A DNA stretch of 64,000 bases from Micromonospora pisi (GTDB taxonomy: Bacteria; Actinomycetota; Actinomycetes; Mycobacteriales; Micromonosporaceae): positions 7,192,001 to 7,256,000 of the forward strand of contig NZ_RBKT01000001.1 in assembly GCF_003633685.1 (NCBI RefSeq), written 5' to 3'. Positions 52,601 through 61,853 of the stretch are shown here, piece by piece; the stretch's first letter is position 1; each line of letters starts with the position of its first letter. The notes beneath the pieces are model-generated. The model did not search any database and was not told the origin of the DNA. It worked only from the letters and a program-made list of their open reading frames with translations. A program made the translations under genes and the position numbers.

Positions 52601-53664
52601 GCCCGGTCCAGTGACCTGGACGGCACGGTGCTCAGGTCGACGATGGTCACACCCTCCACACCACCGCCGGTCATCAGGTGGTCCGACCCGGTCACGCTGC
52701 CGCCGTCGAGCACCACGACGAGCTGCGGGCCCGCCGTACGTCGGCCGTCCGGGTCGAAGCGGGGGCGGGCGGCCAGCAGATCGTCCAGCATCGCCTCCAC
52801 GCCGACCACAGTCGGGGCGACCAGCCGCAGCGGGCCGGCCGCGTCGGTGCGTTCCGGGTGCAGGGCGTGCGGTAGCCACTTGATCCAGTCCCAGTCCGGC
52901 AGCTCGTCCGGACCGGCGCAGACGGCGACACGTACGTCGTCCGGTGCGTGCAGGACGGCGAGCTGGGCGAGCATCGCCCGGACGAGCGGCAGCGTACGCG
53001 TGCGTTCACCGCGTACGTGCAGCCGGCCGAACCCGGTGAGCGCCACCGCGAGCGGCAGGTCCGGAATGGTGCTGAACGCCTTCAGGAACCGGCGCAGCGC
53101 CAGCGCGGAGAGCGGTTCGAGCTGTTCCATCGGTTTGGTCTCCGGCGCGATCAGGGCGGTCGCCGGGCTCTGTGGCCCGACGCCCACCCGCGTCACCGCG
53201 AAGTCGGCGTCGTCGATACGCCGCTCCCAGAGCCGGTAACTGGCGGCCAACGACCAGAGCTGGCCCGGTTCGGGATGCAGGTACATCAGCGAGTCCCGTT
53301 GCCGCCCGACGCTGCGCGTCAGCCGCAACCGGTGCTGGGCCAGCCTGCGCAGGTATACACGCCGGGCGTACCCCATCTCATGGCTGCTCGGGCCGCCGCC
53401 GCGGAGGAAGGCGACCAGCACCATGGCCAGCATCGCCACGCCGAACAGCCCGAACACCACCAGCCGCAGGGTGCCGGTGGTGGAACCGGAGAACATCAGC
53501 AACACCGCCGCCATGATCACGAACATCGGCAGGATGGTGAGCATCTGCGTCCACTGCCGACCGGCTGGTGGCGGGATCTCCGGTGGCGCCTCCAGCACGA
53601 GTTCGCCCGAGGGCATCTCCGGTGCCGGCCGGCGTACCGGCCGTTGCACAACCTTCGTCGCCAC
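49699..53664 (-). CDS. eccC: type VII secretion ATPase EccC
   Basis: A 1321-residue FtsK/SpoIIIE-type ATPase, the motor of the ESX system. The GTG at 53664 follows GGGGAGG and gives the familial start (VATKVVQRPVRRPAPEMPSGELVLEAPPE); the frame is open to 53709. Two membrane helices lie near residues 45-90. Three ATPase domains follow, with Walker A motifs GATGSGKS (about residue 475), GGPRSGKST (about 830) and GDARSGKT (about 1120). The first has a canonical Walker B (LLVVCDEFSE); the others end VVDGW and LVDDYD without the catalytic Glu. EccCa and EccCb are fused in one chain. It is divergent from the WXG100 pair. Confidence 0.95.
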   Translation of the reverse strand: MATKVVQRPVRRPAPEMPSGELVLEAPPEIPPPAGRQWTQMLTILPMFVIMAAVLLMFSGSTTGTLRLVVFGLFGVAMLAMVLVAFLRGGGPSSHEMGYARRVYLRRLAQHRLRLTRSVGRQRDSLMYLHPEPGQLWSLAASYRLWERRIDDADFAVTRVGVGPQSPATALIAPETKPMEQLEPLSALALRRFLKAFSTIPDLPLAVALTGFGRLHVRGERTRTLPLVRAMLAQLAVLHAPDDVRVAVCAGPDELPDWDWIKWLPHALHPERTDAAGPLRLVAPTVVGVEAMLDDLLAARPRFDPDGRRTAGPQLVVVLDGGSVTGSDHLMTGGGVEGVTIVDLSTVPSRSLDRATVVLAVDTDGALGASTLEGSTELGRADALDAVGAESLARQLAPLRLTGSGRGEPALSGDLGLADLLDLGDPYFFDPERTWQQRPNRDRLRVMFGIQSDGAPVEVDLKESAQDGMGPHGLLIGATGSGKSELLRTLVLALAVTHPPNSLNFVLIDFKGGATFTRMDALPHTSAVITNLADELPLVDRMTDALTGELIRRQELLRAAGNFSSVRDYERARAAGAPLPEVPTLLVVCDEFSELLSAKPEFIETFVQIGRVGRALDVHLLLASQRLEEGRLRGLDGHLSYRIGLRTFSAMESRSVLGVTDAFELPRAPGHGFLRYGTEPLVRFRSAYVSGVHRRPEAYAEPTGQDVMELLEFTTGYLPPAATPTQVTESPQDAEGDGTGESLLDILVDRLAHRGTPAHQVWLPPLAEPPTLDRLIGPLTSEPRRGLRSTREDLTGRLRAVTGIVDRPLEQRRDPLEFDLSAEAGHLLVIGGPRSGKSTALRTVITSLALTHTPREVQFYCLDFGGGSLPALRGLPHVGGVARRQNTGAVRRTVAQVAGVLAERERRFAEYDIDGIIGYRVARGRGEFPDDPYGDVFLVVDGWQTLRKEFEDLEEVVCDLAARGLAYGVHVIAACARPFDLRPAVRDLFGSRAELRLGDPIDTMVDRVAAQRVPQGEPGRGVSGSKHQMLMALPRIDGVQADSGLREATSGLVEAIAATWPDEPAPHVRLLPSTVPYHALPARDEFVDGGPRITVGIGEQDLAPVWLDFASDPHFLLLGDARSGKTGFLRVLARRIVDSYQPSQARIVLIDHRRSLLGDITTEHLLGHGTDPVSTRRLIAEAARGMVERAPGVDVTPEQLRRRSWWRGPELFVLVDDYDLVASPLDNPLQPLLEYLPQGRELGLHVVVTRRTGGAGRALFEPFLARLRDVGSPGLLLSADKGEGPLLGGLKPEPLPAGRGRLVVRGQAPQLLQLAWLPPAE

Positions 53665-53855
53665 CGTGGCCCTCCCCGCTCTCGACGGGTCGATCCTCAC
53701 CGAAGGCACGGCCGGCCGGAGCCGGCTGGCAGGAAGGTGACGAGGGGAGCCGTGGTCACGCGCGTGGACCTACGTTCGACTTGTTCCCCGTTCGACGGAC
53801 GGGTCGACCGACAGCTACCTCGGCGCGAACCGACGAGGTGGGAAGGAGCGAGTTC

Positions 53856-54191
53856 ATGGCGGCGGATCAGCTTCACGGTGTAACGGAGACGCTCGAGCGG
53901 GCGGCCGGAATGGCGGGCACCGTCTCGGGCAACATCGAGGGGCACCGGGCTTCACTGCGGCCGACGGTGGACGCCCTCAAGGGGCAGTGGGAGGGCACCG
54001 CGCGGCCGGCGTTCGACGCCGCACACGAGCAGTGGGAGCAGGGCATCACCCGGCTCGTCACGGCCCTGAACAGCCTGGGGGAGAACACCCGATTTTCCTC
54101 CAACACCTATCTGCAGGCCGACGAGGCCGGCCGGGCGAGCGTGAACCAGGCGCAGGGCGCGGGCGCCTTCGGCGGGGCGCTGCGGGCCTGA
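53856..54191 (+). CDS. WXG100 family protein (EsxB-like)
   Basis: A 111-residue secreted helical-hairpin protein. The central turn is WEG in LKGQWEGTARPAFDAAHEQWEQ (the WXG motif). The C-terminus is longer than in the partner and disordered, as in EsxB-like members that carry the secretion signal, although a clear YxxxD/E sequence was not found. The ATG follows GGAAGGAGCG. It precedes the second WXG100 gene by 26 bases, and the two should form a heterodimer exported by EccC. Confidence 0.92.
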   Translation: MAADQLHGVTETLERAAGMAGTVSGNIEGHRASLRPTVDALKGQWEGTARPAFDAAHEQWEQGITRLVTALNSLGENTRFSSNTYLQADEAGRASVNQAQGAGAFGGALRA

Positions 54192-54217
54192 CCGGACGAC
54201 GGAGGAGAGAAAAGGAA

Positions 54218-54514
54218 ATGTTGATCAAGGGCAACTTCGGACAGCTCGATGGTCTGGCCGAGCAGATCGTTTCCACGGTCGGGCGGGTGCAGCAGGAGAT
54301 GGACAGCTGGCAGAGCACCTCCGGCGCCACCACGGCCGACTGGATGGACCGCGCGGGCTCCGAGTTCGAGGAGATCAGTCGGGCCTGGCAGCAGGTGTCC
54401 ACCGCGCAACAGGCGATGCTCGAGGCGCTGCGGGGCGGCGTCCAGACCGCCAACAACGAACTGCAGCAGGCACTGGCATCTGCGGCGGCGCGGGTGGGCA
54501 GCACCTCGATCTGA
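54218..54514 (+). CDS. WXG100 family protein (EsxA-like)
   Basis: A 98-residue helical hairpin (MLIKGNFGQLDGLAEQIVSTVGRVQQEMDSW to EALRGGVQTANNELQQALASAA). The turn reads WMD (TTADWMDRAGSEFEE) rather than WXG, a departure from the motif. The start ATG follows a GGAGGAGAGAAAAGGAA tract. It is the partner of the WXG100 gene immediately upstream. A hairpin terminator lies downstream. Confidence 0.9.
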   Translation: MLIKGNFGQLDGLAEQIVSTVGRVQQEMDSWQSTSGATTADWMDRAGSEFEEISRAWQQVSTAQQAMLEALRGGVQTANNELQQALASAAARVGSTSI

Positions 54515-54569
54515 CCACCGCCGGGTGGTTTTCCGACGGTGGCGGATGTGGGCGGGGCAGGAGCATGGG

Positions 54570-54605
54570 CGTGGGGGGAACGGCCGGATGGCCGTTCCCC
54601 CCACG
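54570..54605. terminator. bidirectional hairpin terminator between esx pair and mycP
   Basis: A perfect 16-bp stem (54570-54585 with 54590-54605) encloses a GGAT loop. It separates the convergent WXG100 and mycosin genes and should end transcription from both sides. Confidence 0.8.
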
Positions 54606-54616
54606 GCGGTTTCGGC

Positions 54617-55900
54617 TCAACCTCGGGGATGCGGGAGCAGGAACACCTGGTCCGGCGGCTCGGCCGGGGTCGGCTGCTCCGGCAGCGGTCGGGCCGGTCG
54701 GGCCCGCCAGCGGGCGCGCCGACCCCGACCGAGCAGCAGTGCGGCGATCAGGCCAAGGGCGACGGCCCCACCGGCCGCACCCAACGACCATCGGGCCGTA
54801 CGAGCGGTGGCCTCCCACCGCGCCGCCGTTCGCGCCCGTTCGGGATCCTCCGCCGTCAGGGTCAGCGCGGCCAACCCGGCCGGCGGTGCGGTCACCAGCC
54901 CGTCGGTGACCGCCCGGTACGGGTTCACCAGGCCGGCACCGTACGCGGGGCTGCCCCGGCCGCCCGGAGCCGGCGTGGCGGTGGCGAGGATCCGTTCGGC
55001 GACCTGATCGGCGGTGAGCGTGGGCCAGGCCGCGCGCACCAGGGCGGCGGTGGCCGATACGAACGGTGCGGCAAAACTGGTGCCCTGCCAGTACTGGTGG
55101 CCGCCCGCCCTGGTGGCGCCGAGCACCGCGCCGCCCGGTGCGACCAGGTCGACGTGCGGGCCGATCTGCGAACTCGGCAGCCGGGTGCCGGTCTGGTCCA
55201 CGGCGCCGACCCCGAGCACCCCCTCGTAGCCGGCGGGAAAGAGTGTTCGCTCGGTCGTGCCCTGCTGCCCGTTGCCGGCGACGGCAACCACGAGCGCGTC
55301 CTTGCCCCGGGCGTACGCGACGGCGTCGCGCACGTACCGGTTGTCGGCGGTGCCGGCCAGCGACAGGTTGATCACCTTGGCTCCCTGGTCGGCGGCGTAC
55401 CGGATGCCACGGGCGAGCACCGCCGGATCGATCGCCGCCGCCTGCCCGGTGTCGGTGAGGTCCCGATCGGTCACCCGTACCGGCAGGATGCCGGCGTCCG
55501 GCGCGAGGCCGACGAAGCCGACCCCGTCCACCGGGTCGGCCGCGATGATGCTCGCCACGGCGGTGCCGTGGGAGATGCAGTCGAAGTTGCCGGGCAGGTT
55601 CCCGACGAGGTGGAAATCTCGGCCCCGCAGCACCGTTCCAGGGGCCTTGAGCTGCGGGTGGTCGGCGTCGACACCGGAGTCGACCACGGCCACCAGGACG
55701 CCCGCTCCCGTACTGTGTGGCCAGACGGACCTCGGATCCAGCATCTGCTGGGCCCACGGTTGGGCAGTCACCGGCGGTCGGGCCGGGTCGGGGTTGTTGC
55801 AGGCGCCTGCGGGTGGGGCCGCCGACGCGTCGGGCGTCGAGATCACGATGCCCACCGCGATCACGACCGTCATCAGTACGCTGCCGATTGTTCGCATCAT
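54617..55900 (-). CDS. mycP: type VII secretion-associated serine protease mycosin
   Basis: A 427-residue subtilisin-family (S8) protease anchored in the membrane. A signal peptide (GSVLMTVVIAVGIVI, cleavage after ASA) leads to the catalytic domain with Asp74 (VAVVDSGVD), His111 (DCISHGTAVASI), oxyanion Asn210 (VAVAGNGQQ) and Ser275 (GTSFAAPFVSA). The C-terminal helix (LGAAGGAVALGLIAALLLG) and an Arg-rich tail are typical of mycosins. Two ATGs (55900 and 55897) are possible starts; no strong ribosome site is visible. Mycosin is required for ESX complex stability and cleaves some substrates. It faces the WXG100 pair, with the SARP gene further upstream on the same strand. Confidence 0.95.
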   Translation of the reverse strand: MMRTIGSVLMTVVIAVGIVISTPDASAAPPAGACNNPDPARPPVTAQPWAQQMLDPRSVWPHSTGAGVLVAVVDSGVDADHPQLKAPGTVLRGRDFHLVGNLPGNFDCISHGTAVASIIAADPVDGVGFVGLAPDAGILPVRVTDRDLTDTGQAAAIDPAVLARGIRYAADQGAKVINLSLAGTADNRYVRDAVAYARGKDALVVAVAGNGQQGTTERTLFPAGYEGVLGVGAVDQTGTRLPSSQIGPHVDLVAPGGAVLGATRAGGHQYWQGTSFAAPFVSATAALVRAAWPTLTADQVAERILATATPAPGGRGSPAYGAGLVNPYRAVTDGLVTAPPAGLAALTLTAEDPERARTAARWEATARTARWSLGAAGGAVALGLIAALLLGRGRRARWRARPARPLPEQPTPAEPPDQVFLLPHPRG

Positions 55901-56015
55901 CGGACATCGTCGCCGGACAGCGGGCACGGGAGGCGACGGCTGACCGCAACCGGCCAGCGGCGCTCTGTTTCCGGCCTCTGCTGGGACGCGCGGGTCCAAC
56001 CACCAGACGCGTCGG

Positions 56016-59000
56016 TCAGCGCGGTGCCGTACCGGCGGCCGCCGCCTCCTGTTCCGACGCGGCTCCGGTCACACCGAAGATGTCGCAGGTGCAGCCCCAC
56101 TGCTGCCGCCAGCCGGGCAGTTCGCTCGCCTCACGGGCGTCGAACGCGGTGAAGGTCTCCAGCGCGTTGCGCCACGCGTCATGCGCGGCGGCGCAGTCGC
56201 CGGCCGCAGCGTGCGCGGCGCCGATGTCGCGCATCGTCCGGGCCGCGCCCAGCCGGTGGCCGATCTCCAGCCACAGGTCGCGGGAGGGCAGCAGGTGCTG
56301 CAGGGCCACGCCCGGCTGGTCGGCCGCGAGGTGCATTTCGCCGATCGTGCGATGCATGAGCGCGATACCGAACCGGTCGGAGCGCTCCCGGACCACGGCG
56401 AGGCTTTGCTCCAGCGGCGTCCGGGCCCGCTCCGGCCGGCCCATCCGGATCCACACCTTGGCCAGGCTCTGTGCGGTGTAGCACTGCAGGTGCTTGTCGC
56501 CGTGCCGACCGATCATGTCGTGCGCGCGTTGGAACCAGTCCTCCGCCTCGGACAGTGCTCCCTGGGCCCGGCGCACCAGCCCGATGCCGCGGAGCGACAT
56601 GGCCTCGCCGCGCCAGTGGGAGATCCGCCGGTACCCGGCCCCGGACTGCTCGAACGCGCGGACGGCCGACTCGTCCCGGCACAGCTCCCGGTGCACGACA
56701 CCGAGGCTGTACGCCGCTTCGGCCGCCGCGGCGTACTCGCCCGCCTCCTCCATCACCGTGAGGGCCTGGTCCAGCAGCGGTACCGCCTCGGGGTACGGCC
56801 CGAAGTCCGACAGGATCCGGCCGAGACCGATGCACGCTATGGCGGCACCCCGCTGGTCTCCGGCCGTCTCGAACAGCTCGATGGCCGTACGGAACGCGCG
56901 TTGCGCCTCGTCGAACCGGTCCTGTACGCACAGGAGCCGGGCGATCCCGGTCTGGATCACTGCCTCGGCGCCCGCGTTGCCGGCCGTCTGGGCCGCCTTC
57001 AACGCGGCCGCGTGGGTGCGGTCCCACCGGTGGAGTTCGTTGCGCATCGCGAACGACGCGCGCATCAGCGTGTCGGCCAGGGCGCAGGCGGCCACGTCGA
57101 GGCCGAGTGCGGCGGCCCGCTCGACCAGCGACACGAGGCTGTCGCCCTCGGTCACGAGCCAGGTCGGCGAGTCGTCGACGACGGCCGCGTACGGGGTGTC
57201 GGTGGCGGCAGTCGCCGGGACGGGCAGCCGTGGCGCGGCGAACAGGGTGTGCTGCCCGACCTGCAAGACGATCGCCGCCGCGGTCCAGACCGCGCGGGTG
57301 ACCGCCTCGCGCCCGGCGACCTGGTCGTCCTCCTCGACGGCGAGTTCCTGCGCGTAGAGGCGCACGAGGTCGTGCATGCGGTAACGCCCGTCGAGTACCT
57401 CGACCAGCCGGGCGTCGAAGAGAGACTCGAGCAGGTCCTCGGCCTCCTCGTGATCGGAGTCGAGCAGCGCGGCGGCGAGCCACGGCCCGAACGTCGTCAC
57501 GCCGAGGAAGCCGACCAGCCGGAACAGTCGCCGGGCGTCCTCGGTCAGCCCGGCGTATCCGACCGCGATGCTGACCCGCACGGCCAACCCGTCGGCGGTC
57601 ATCTCGTCGAGCCGTCGCCGTTCGTCGCTCATCCGCCCGACGAGCCGGGAGACCGGCCAGTGCGGTCGGGCCGCCAGCCGGGCGCCCGCGATGCGCAGGG
57701 CCAGGGGCATACCGCCGCAGAGTTCGACAAGTGACTGCACCATCTCGGGCTCGGCGGCGACCCGGTCCGGGCCGATGATCCGTCCGAGTAGTTCCGCCGA
57801 CTTTTCCGGGGTGAAGAACCGCACCTCGACGTGGCAGGCACCGGACAGCGTGGTCAGCCGAGCCCGGCTGGAGATGACGAGCGCGGTGCCGGCCGAGCCC
57901 GGCACCAGCTCGCGGATCTCCCCGGCGGTGGGCGCGTCGTCGAGCACGATGAGGTACCGCCTGCCACTGATGGCCGCGCGGTAGCGGGCGATCTTGTCGG
58001 CGGGGGTACGCAGGCGGTGGGCGTTCGGCACGCCGAGTGCGCGCAGCACCCGGCCGAAGAGCTCGCCGGGCGCGTCCCGGTGTCCGTGCAGGCTGACGAA
58101 GATTTGTCCGTCCGGGAAATGGCCGCGCAACTGGTGTGCGAGGTGGATGCTCAGTGCGGTCTTGCCGAGGCCGCCCGGCCCGGAGAACATCACGACAGGC
58201 AGGTGGGGGGCCCGGTTCGCCGGTGCACCGGTCAGCGCCTTCTGCGCTGTCCGGATCTCGGCTTCGCAGCCGACGAAGTCCGACAGGTCCGCAGGCAGGT
58301 GACACCCGGGCGAGACGTCCTCCTGGGTGTCCTCCGGAGCCGGGGCCGGGGTCGGGGCCCCGGTGGGTGTCAGCGCGCGTCCGTCGCGTTCGACGACAAG
58401 AGGCTCCCGCAGCATCGCCTGGTGTAGGTCGCGAAGCTCGGCGCTCGGCTCGACGCCCAGCTCTTCGGCGATCCGGTGTCGGGAGCGGGCGTACAGGGAG
58501 AGGGCCTCGGCTCGACGGCCGCTCTGCTGGAGGGCACGCATGAGCAGCACAACGAGGGGTTCGGCGAGTGGGAACTTGTCGACCGCGGCGGCGAGCCGGT
58601 CGCTGACCGGGCCGAAGTGGCGACGGGCCAGTTCGCCGGCTGCCCACTCGGTGAGCACGCCCACGTACTGCTGACTCAGCGACTCGCGTACCACGGCGGC
58701 CCACTCCCCGGGCAGGCCGGCCAGGGGCTCGCCGCGCCACAGGTCGACGGCCTGACGCAGCAGCGCCTGCCGGGCGTCGGGTTCGGACGACTCCCGCGCG
58801 CGGGCGCGCAACCGGCGCAGCAGGAGCGCGTCGACCTGCTCGGCGGTGACGTCGAGCCGGTAGCCGCTGGACTGGCGGACGATGACCGGGCCGCCGTCCG
58901 TGGGCTGTGCTTCGGCCAGCTGCTTGCGCAGCCGGGCGATGTACGTGTGCAGGACGCCGCGCGCCTCGACCGGCGGGGCGTCCCCCCACACCCGGTCGAC

Positions 59001-59135
59001 GAGCGCGTCGGCCGTCACGAAGTGGTCGGCCTCGACCGCCAGCACCGCCAGCACGGTCTGTTGTTTCGCCGAACCCAGCTTCAGCGCACTGTCCGATACC
59101 CGTACCTCGAGGTGCCCGAGGATGCGGAACTCCAC
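56016..59135 (-). CDS. SARP/AfsR-type regulator with NB-ARC and TPR repeats
   Basis: A 1039-residue regulator. The GTG at 59135 (VEFRILGHLEVRV) follows GGGGAGGG; the frame stays open to 59168. Domains in order are an OmpR-like DNA-binding domain (1-95), BTAD (about 100-245), an NB-ARC ATPase (Walker A GPGGLGKTAL, kinase 2 RYLIVLDDAPT, sensor CGGMPLALRIAG) and about seven TPR repeats (for example AEAAYSLGVVHRELCRDESAVRAFEQ). It ends ELPGWRQQWGCTC. This is the AfsR layout; such proteins activate secondary-metabolite or secretion genes after sensing a ligand. It is on the same strand as mycP with a 115-base gap, marking the right edge of the secretion locus. Confidence 0.93.
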   Translation of the reverse strand: MEFRILGHLEVRVSDSALKLGSAKQQTVLAVLAVEADHFVTADALVDRVWGDAPPVEARGVLHTYIARLRKQLAEAQPTDGGPVIVRQSSGYRLDVTAEQVDALLLRRLRARARESSEPDARQALLRQAVDLWRGEPLAGLPGEWAAVVRESLSQQYVGVLTEWAAGELARRHFGPVSDRLAAAVDKFPLAEPLVVLLMRALQQSGRRAEALSLYARSRHRIAEELGVEPSAELRDLHQAMLREPLVVERDGRALTPTGAPTPAPAPEDTQEDVSPGCHLPADLSDFVGCEAEIRTAQKALTGAPANRAPHLPVVMFSGPGGLGKTALSIHLAHQLRGHFPDGQIFVSLHGHRDAPGELFGRVLRALGVPNAHRLRTPADKIARYRAAISGRRYLIVLDDAPTAGEIRELVPGSAGTALVISSRARLTTLSGACHVEVRFFTPEKSAELLGRIIGPDRVAAEPEMVQSLVELCGGMPLALRIAGARLAARPHWPVSRLVGRMSDERRRLDEMTADGLAVRVSIAVGYAGLTEDARRLFRLVGFLGVTTFGPWLAAALLDSDHEEAEDLLESLFDARLVEVLDGRYRMHDLVRLYAQELAVEEDDQVAGREAVTRAVWTAAAIVLQVGQHTLFAAPRLPVPATAATDTPYAAVVDDSPTWLVTEGDSLVSLVERAAALGLDVAACALADTLMRASFAMRNELHRWDRTHAAALKAAQTAGNAGAEAVIQTGIARLLCVQDRFDEAQRAFRTAIELFETAGDQRGAAIACIGLGRILSDFGPYPEAVPLLDQALTVMEEAGEYAAAAEAAYSLGVVHRELCRDESAVRAFEQSGAGYRRISHWRGEAMSLRGIGLVRRAQGALSEAEDWFQRAHDMIGRHGDKHLQCYTAQSLAKVWIRMGRPERARTPLEQSLAVVRERSDRFGIALMHRTIGEMHLAADQPGVALQHLLPSRDLWLEIGHRLGAARTMRDIGAAHAAAGDCAAAHDAWRNALETFTAFDAREASELPGWRQQWGCTCDIFGVTGAASEQEAAAAGTAPR

Positions 59136-59372
59136 TCTTGTCGCCCTCCCCAAGAGCCGGGGAACCACGGCCCAGGACGTTCAAGTTTTGTTCAAGAATC
59201 GCTATGGAACCGGGGACGAACCTTGCAACTGTACGGTCGCGTGCCCCAGGCGTTGTCGGCTGGACTCTAGCCGGGATCGGTGAACGCCGATAGTGCTGAT
59301 CGATATCTTGCTGCCCCTCCGAGGACCTGGTGCGCGACAAATCATCACATTCATCGCGCACGAGAGGTCTGG

Positions 59373-61697
59373 ATGAGAATCTCCAAACGCAGGCTTGCTG
59401 CCGGGCTGGCGTACGCCACGCTCGCCGGCGTCACGCTGCTCCCCATCACCGTGGCCGGGGCTCCGGGCGGTGCGGGGCCGGCCATGGCCGCACCCAACGA
59501 CGACACGACATGCGGTAGCCCGGTCACCGGTTCGCCGGTCCGGTCGTCCGGGCCCCCGGCCGCCGGCTACGCGCTCAACGTAGGTGGTTCCGGCGAGCTC
59601 GGCACGGTCTGGGATCCGCCGGAGAACCCGCAGGTCGCCATGCCCGGCGTCACCGGTGTCGACATCGTGCGCCCGGACGGCACGCCCAGTCGGAAGGTGA
59701 TGGTCCAGTTCGCCGAGAACCTTGACCTCGGTGGTGTCACACCGGTCAACGGCCGGGTCTCCTCCACCGACGGCGGCGCGACGTTCCCGGCCGGCAGCTA
59801 CGACCAGAAGCCCACGGGCACCCGGCTGCGCGACGGCAGCCTGCTCGGGGTCGACTTCAAGCCGCTGTCGGGCGTCGGCACGGACACCGTGACCGTCCAG
59901 GTGCACCGGTCGTACGACGAGGGCGCGACGTGGACCACCACCCCGTCGGTGTTCCGTCTCGGCGCCACCCTGGTGCCGACCGCACTGCCGCGCACCCACG
60001 GCAGGGTCGTCGAGCTGTCCGACGGCACCCTGCTAATGAGCGTGTACGGCTCGTTCACCGACGCCGCCGGCACCCGCTCGCAGGTGCAGGCGAGCACCGA
60101 CGGAGGCCGTACGTTCACCCGGCGTGGCGTGATCGTACGGTCCGACGCCACCCACTCCTATCCCGAGGCGGCGATCGAACTACTGCCCGACGGCAGCCTG
60201 CTCTCGGTCGTACGGCATCACATCTCCGGCGAGTTGGCCACACCGGTGGTCACCCGTTCTGTCGACGGCGGCGTCACCTGGGCGGCGACGCAACCGCTGA
60301 GCGTGTCGTTTCCCAACGGCTACGACCCGTTCGACGACGCGTCGCCCGCGCTGCTCGGTGTCAGTCCGCAACTGCGGCTCATGCCGAACGGCGTGATGTT
60401 GCTCAGCAGTGGCCGGCCGGACAACTGGGTGGCGATGTCGACCAACGGCCTGGGCACCGGCTGGATCGGCCAACTGACGTACCGCAACTGCCCGCAGAAG
60501 GGCTACCGGCTGCACGGCTCGACCGGTAACACCGGCGTCGACTGGGTGAGCGGCAACCGTGCGGTCGTCGTCGGTGACAACTGCGAGCTGACCTGGGCCT
60601 GCGACGAGGCCGACGAGGGAGACTTCACGATCGACAAGGACAACCGGATCTGGCGGCGGTACGTGGACGTGCTGACGCCCGACACCGGGAAGATCGATCT
60701 GGCGACGAAGTACCGCCTCGGCAAGGTTGCGGTCGGCGGCGACCTGCGTTCGGCGGTCACCGGGCACCCTCGGGCGCGGGTCGACGGCGCGTTCGACGGC
60801 AGCACGGAGTACTGGTCCAGTGCGGTCCGGGCCAGCGGCTCCGGTGTGGCGTCGTTCGTCCTGCGGCTGGACCGGCAGTACAACCTGACCCGGGTCGGAC
60901 TGAGCCTGCGCAACGGGCGGCAGACCACCGGCCGGGTCTACACGTCGCTCGACGGGGTCACCTGGTCCGGACCGGTCGTCACGGCCCTGAACCGTACGCA
61001 CCACGCCCTGGAGTACTTCACCCTGCCGGCCACAGCGGCCCAGTACGTCAAGGTCGAAATCGGCCCGTCCACCAACTGCGACAGCGGACTCGGTTCCGGC
61101 TGCGCCTTTCTCAACGAACTAGAGGTGTACTCCTTAGTGGACTCTTTCGAGAACGACCCGGTGAACAACCGGCCCCGCGGTTGGTCCGACATCATGTCCG
61201 GCTGGGTCACCCGCTACGGCATCGGGGACAACGACAGCGCCTCCGCGCTTCGCATCTCCGACAACGACGGCACGGCGCAGGCAAGAGCGACCTGGCCGGC
61301 GACGCCGGCACCGACGGGGACAGCGGAGTTCCGGGTGAACCCGATGGCCCTACCCAGTCGTTTCCTGATCACCATGCTCGGCCGCGATGCCTCCGGTGCC
61401 ACCACGTCGGCGTACCAGCTCGCCGTCGAGCCGGACGGCAGCCTCACCCGGTGGGCTGGCGGCGGCGCCTGGGCGCAGATCGCGGCGGCCGGGACCGTCA
61501 AGGTAGGTGCCTGGCAGACCATCCGGGTCACCGCGACGACGAGCGAGGCATCGATCGGGGTCGACGGTACGACGGTGGCCGACGGGATGGCGCCGTCTGC
61601 GGCTGTCACCGCGCTCGCGGGCATCACATTCGCCAGCGCCGGTGCGGCCGCCACGGGTGTCAACGTCCTGCTGGATGACGTCGCGTACAGCGTCTGA
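59373..61697 (+). CDS. secreted sialidase-like exo-glycosidase with C-terminal carbohydrate-binding-like domains
   Basis: A 774-residue secreted protein. A twin-basic signal peptide (RISKRRLAAGLAYATLAGVTLLPITVAG) is followed by a six-bladed sialidase fold with four Asp-box-type turns: SSTDGGATF, SYDEGATW, STDGGRTF and SVDGGVTW. An F5/8-type galactose-binding-like domain follows (DGSTEYWSSAVRASGSGVASFVLRLDRQYNLTRVGLSL, YVKVEIGP with a Cys pair), and a C-terminal jelly-roll segment (AEFRVNPMALPSRF, GAWQTIRVTATTSEASIGVDG) resembles LamG/concanavalin-like modules. The FRIP-type Arg motif of true sialidases was not clearly seen, so the substrate may be another glycan. The ATG follows GAGAGG. Confidence 0.8.
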   Translation: MRISKRRLAAGLAYATLAGVTLLPITVAGAPGGAGPAMAAPNDDTTCGSPVTGSPVRSSGPPAAGYALNVGGSGELGTVWDPPENPQVAMPGVTGVDIVRPDGTPSRKVMVQFAENLDLGGVTPVNGRVSSTDGGATFPAGSYDQKPTGTRLRDGSLLGVDFKPLSGVGTDTVTVQVHRSYDEGATWTTTPSVFRLGATLVPTALPRTHGRVVELSDGTLLMSVYGSFTDAAGTRSQVQASTDGGRTFTRRGVIVRSDATHSYPEAAIELLPDGSLLSVVRHHISGELATPVVTRSVDGGVTWAATQPLSVSFPNGYDPFDDASPALLGVSPQLRLMPNGVMLLSSGRPDNWVAMSTNGLGTGWIGQLTYRNCPQKGYRLHGSTGNTGVDWVSGNRAVVVGDNCELTWACDEADEGDFTIDKDNRIWRRYVDVLTPDTGKIDLATKYRLGKVAVGGDLRSAVTGHPRARVDGAFDGSTEYWSSAVRASGSGVASFVLRLDRQYNLTRVGLSLRNGRQTTGRVYTSLDGVTWSGPVVTALNRTHHALEYFTLPATAAQYVKVEIGPSTNCDSGLGSGCAFLNELEVYSLVDSFENDPVNNRPRGWSDIMSGWVTRYGIGDNDSASALRISDNDGTAQARATWPATPAPTGTAEFRVNPMALPSRFLITMLGRDASGATTSAYQLAVEPDGSLTRWAGGGAWAQIAAAGTVKVGAWQTIRVTATTSEASIGVDGTTVADGMAPSAAVTALAGITFASAGAAATGVNVLLDDVAYSV

Positions 61698-61712
61698 AAG
61701 AACCGCTGACCA

Positions 61713-61746
61713 GCGGCCGGGGTCGTCCCACGACGACCCCGGCCGC
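61713..61746 (+). terminator. hairpin terminator after sialidase-like gene
   Basis: A perfect 15-bp stem (61713-61727 with 61732-61746) encloses a CCAC loop, 16 bases after the stop codon. T-rich sequence (GCTTTC) follows. Confidence 0.8.
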
Positions 61747-61853
61747 GCTCGCTTTCGGGGTTCTGTCAGAGCCGTACAGGTTCGTTCAGGATTCCCTCCA
61801 GTGGCGGGGCCGAACGTGGTGGCAGGACAGATCGAGACGTCATGGAGGCAGCG

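Noticed and set aside
56179-59361. 1060-codon minus-strand frame overlapping the SARP gene
   Set aside because: A frame-shifted shadow of the SARP/TPR gene, Arg/Gly/Pro-rich without domains.
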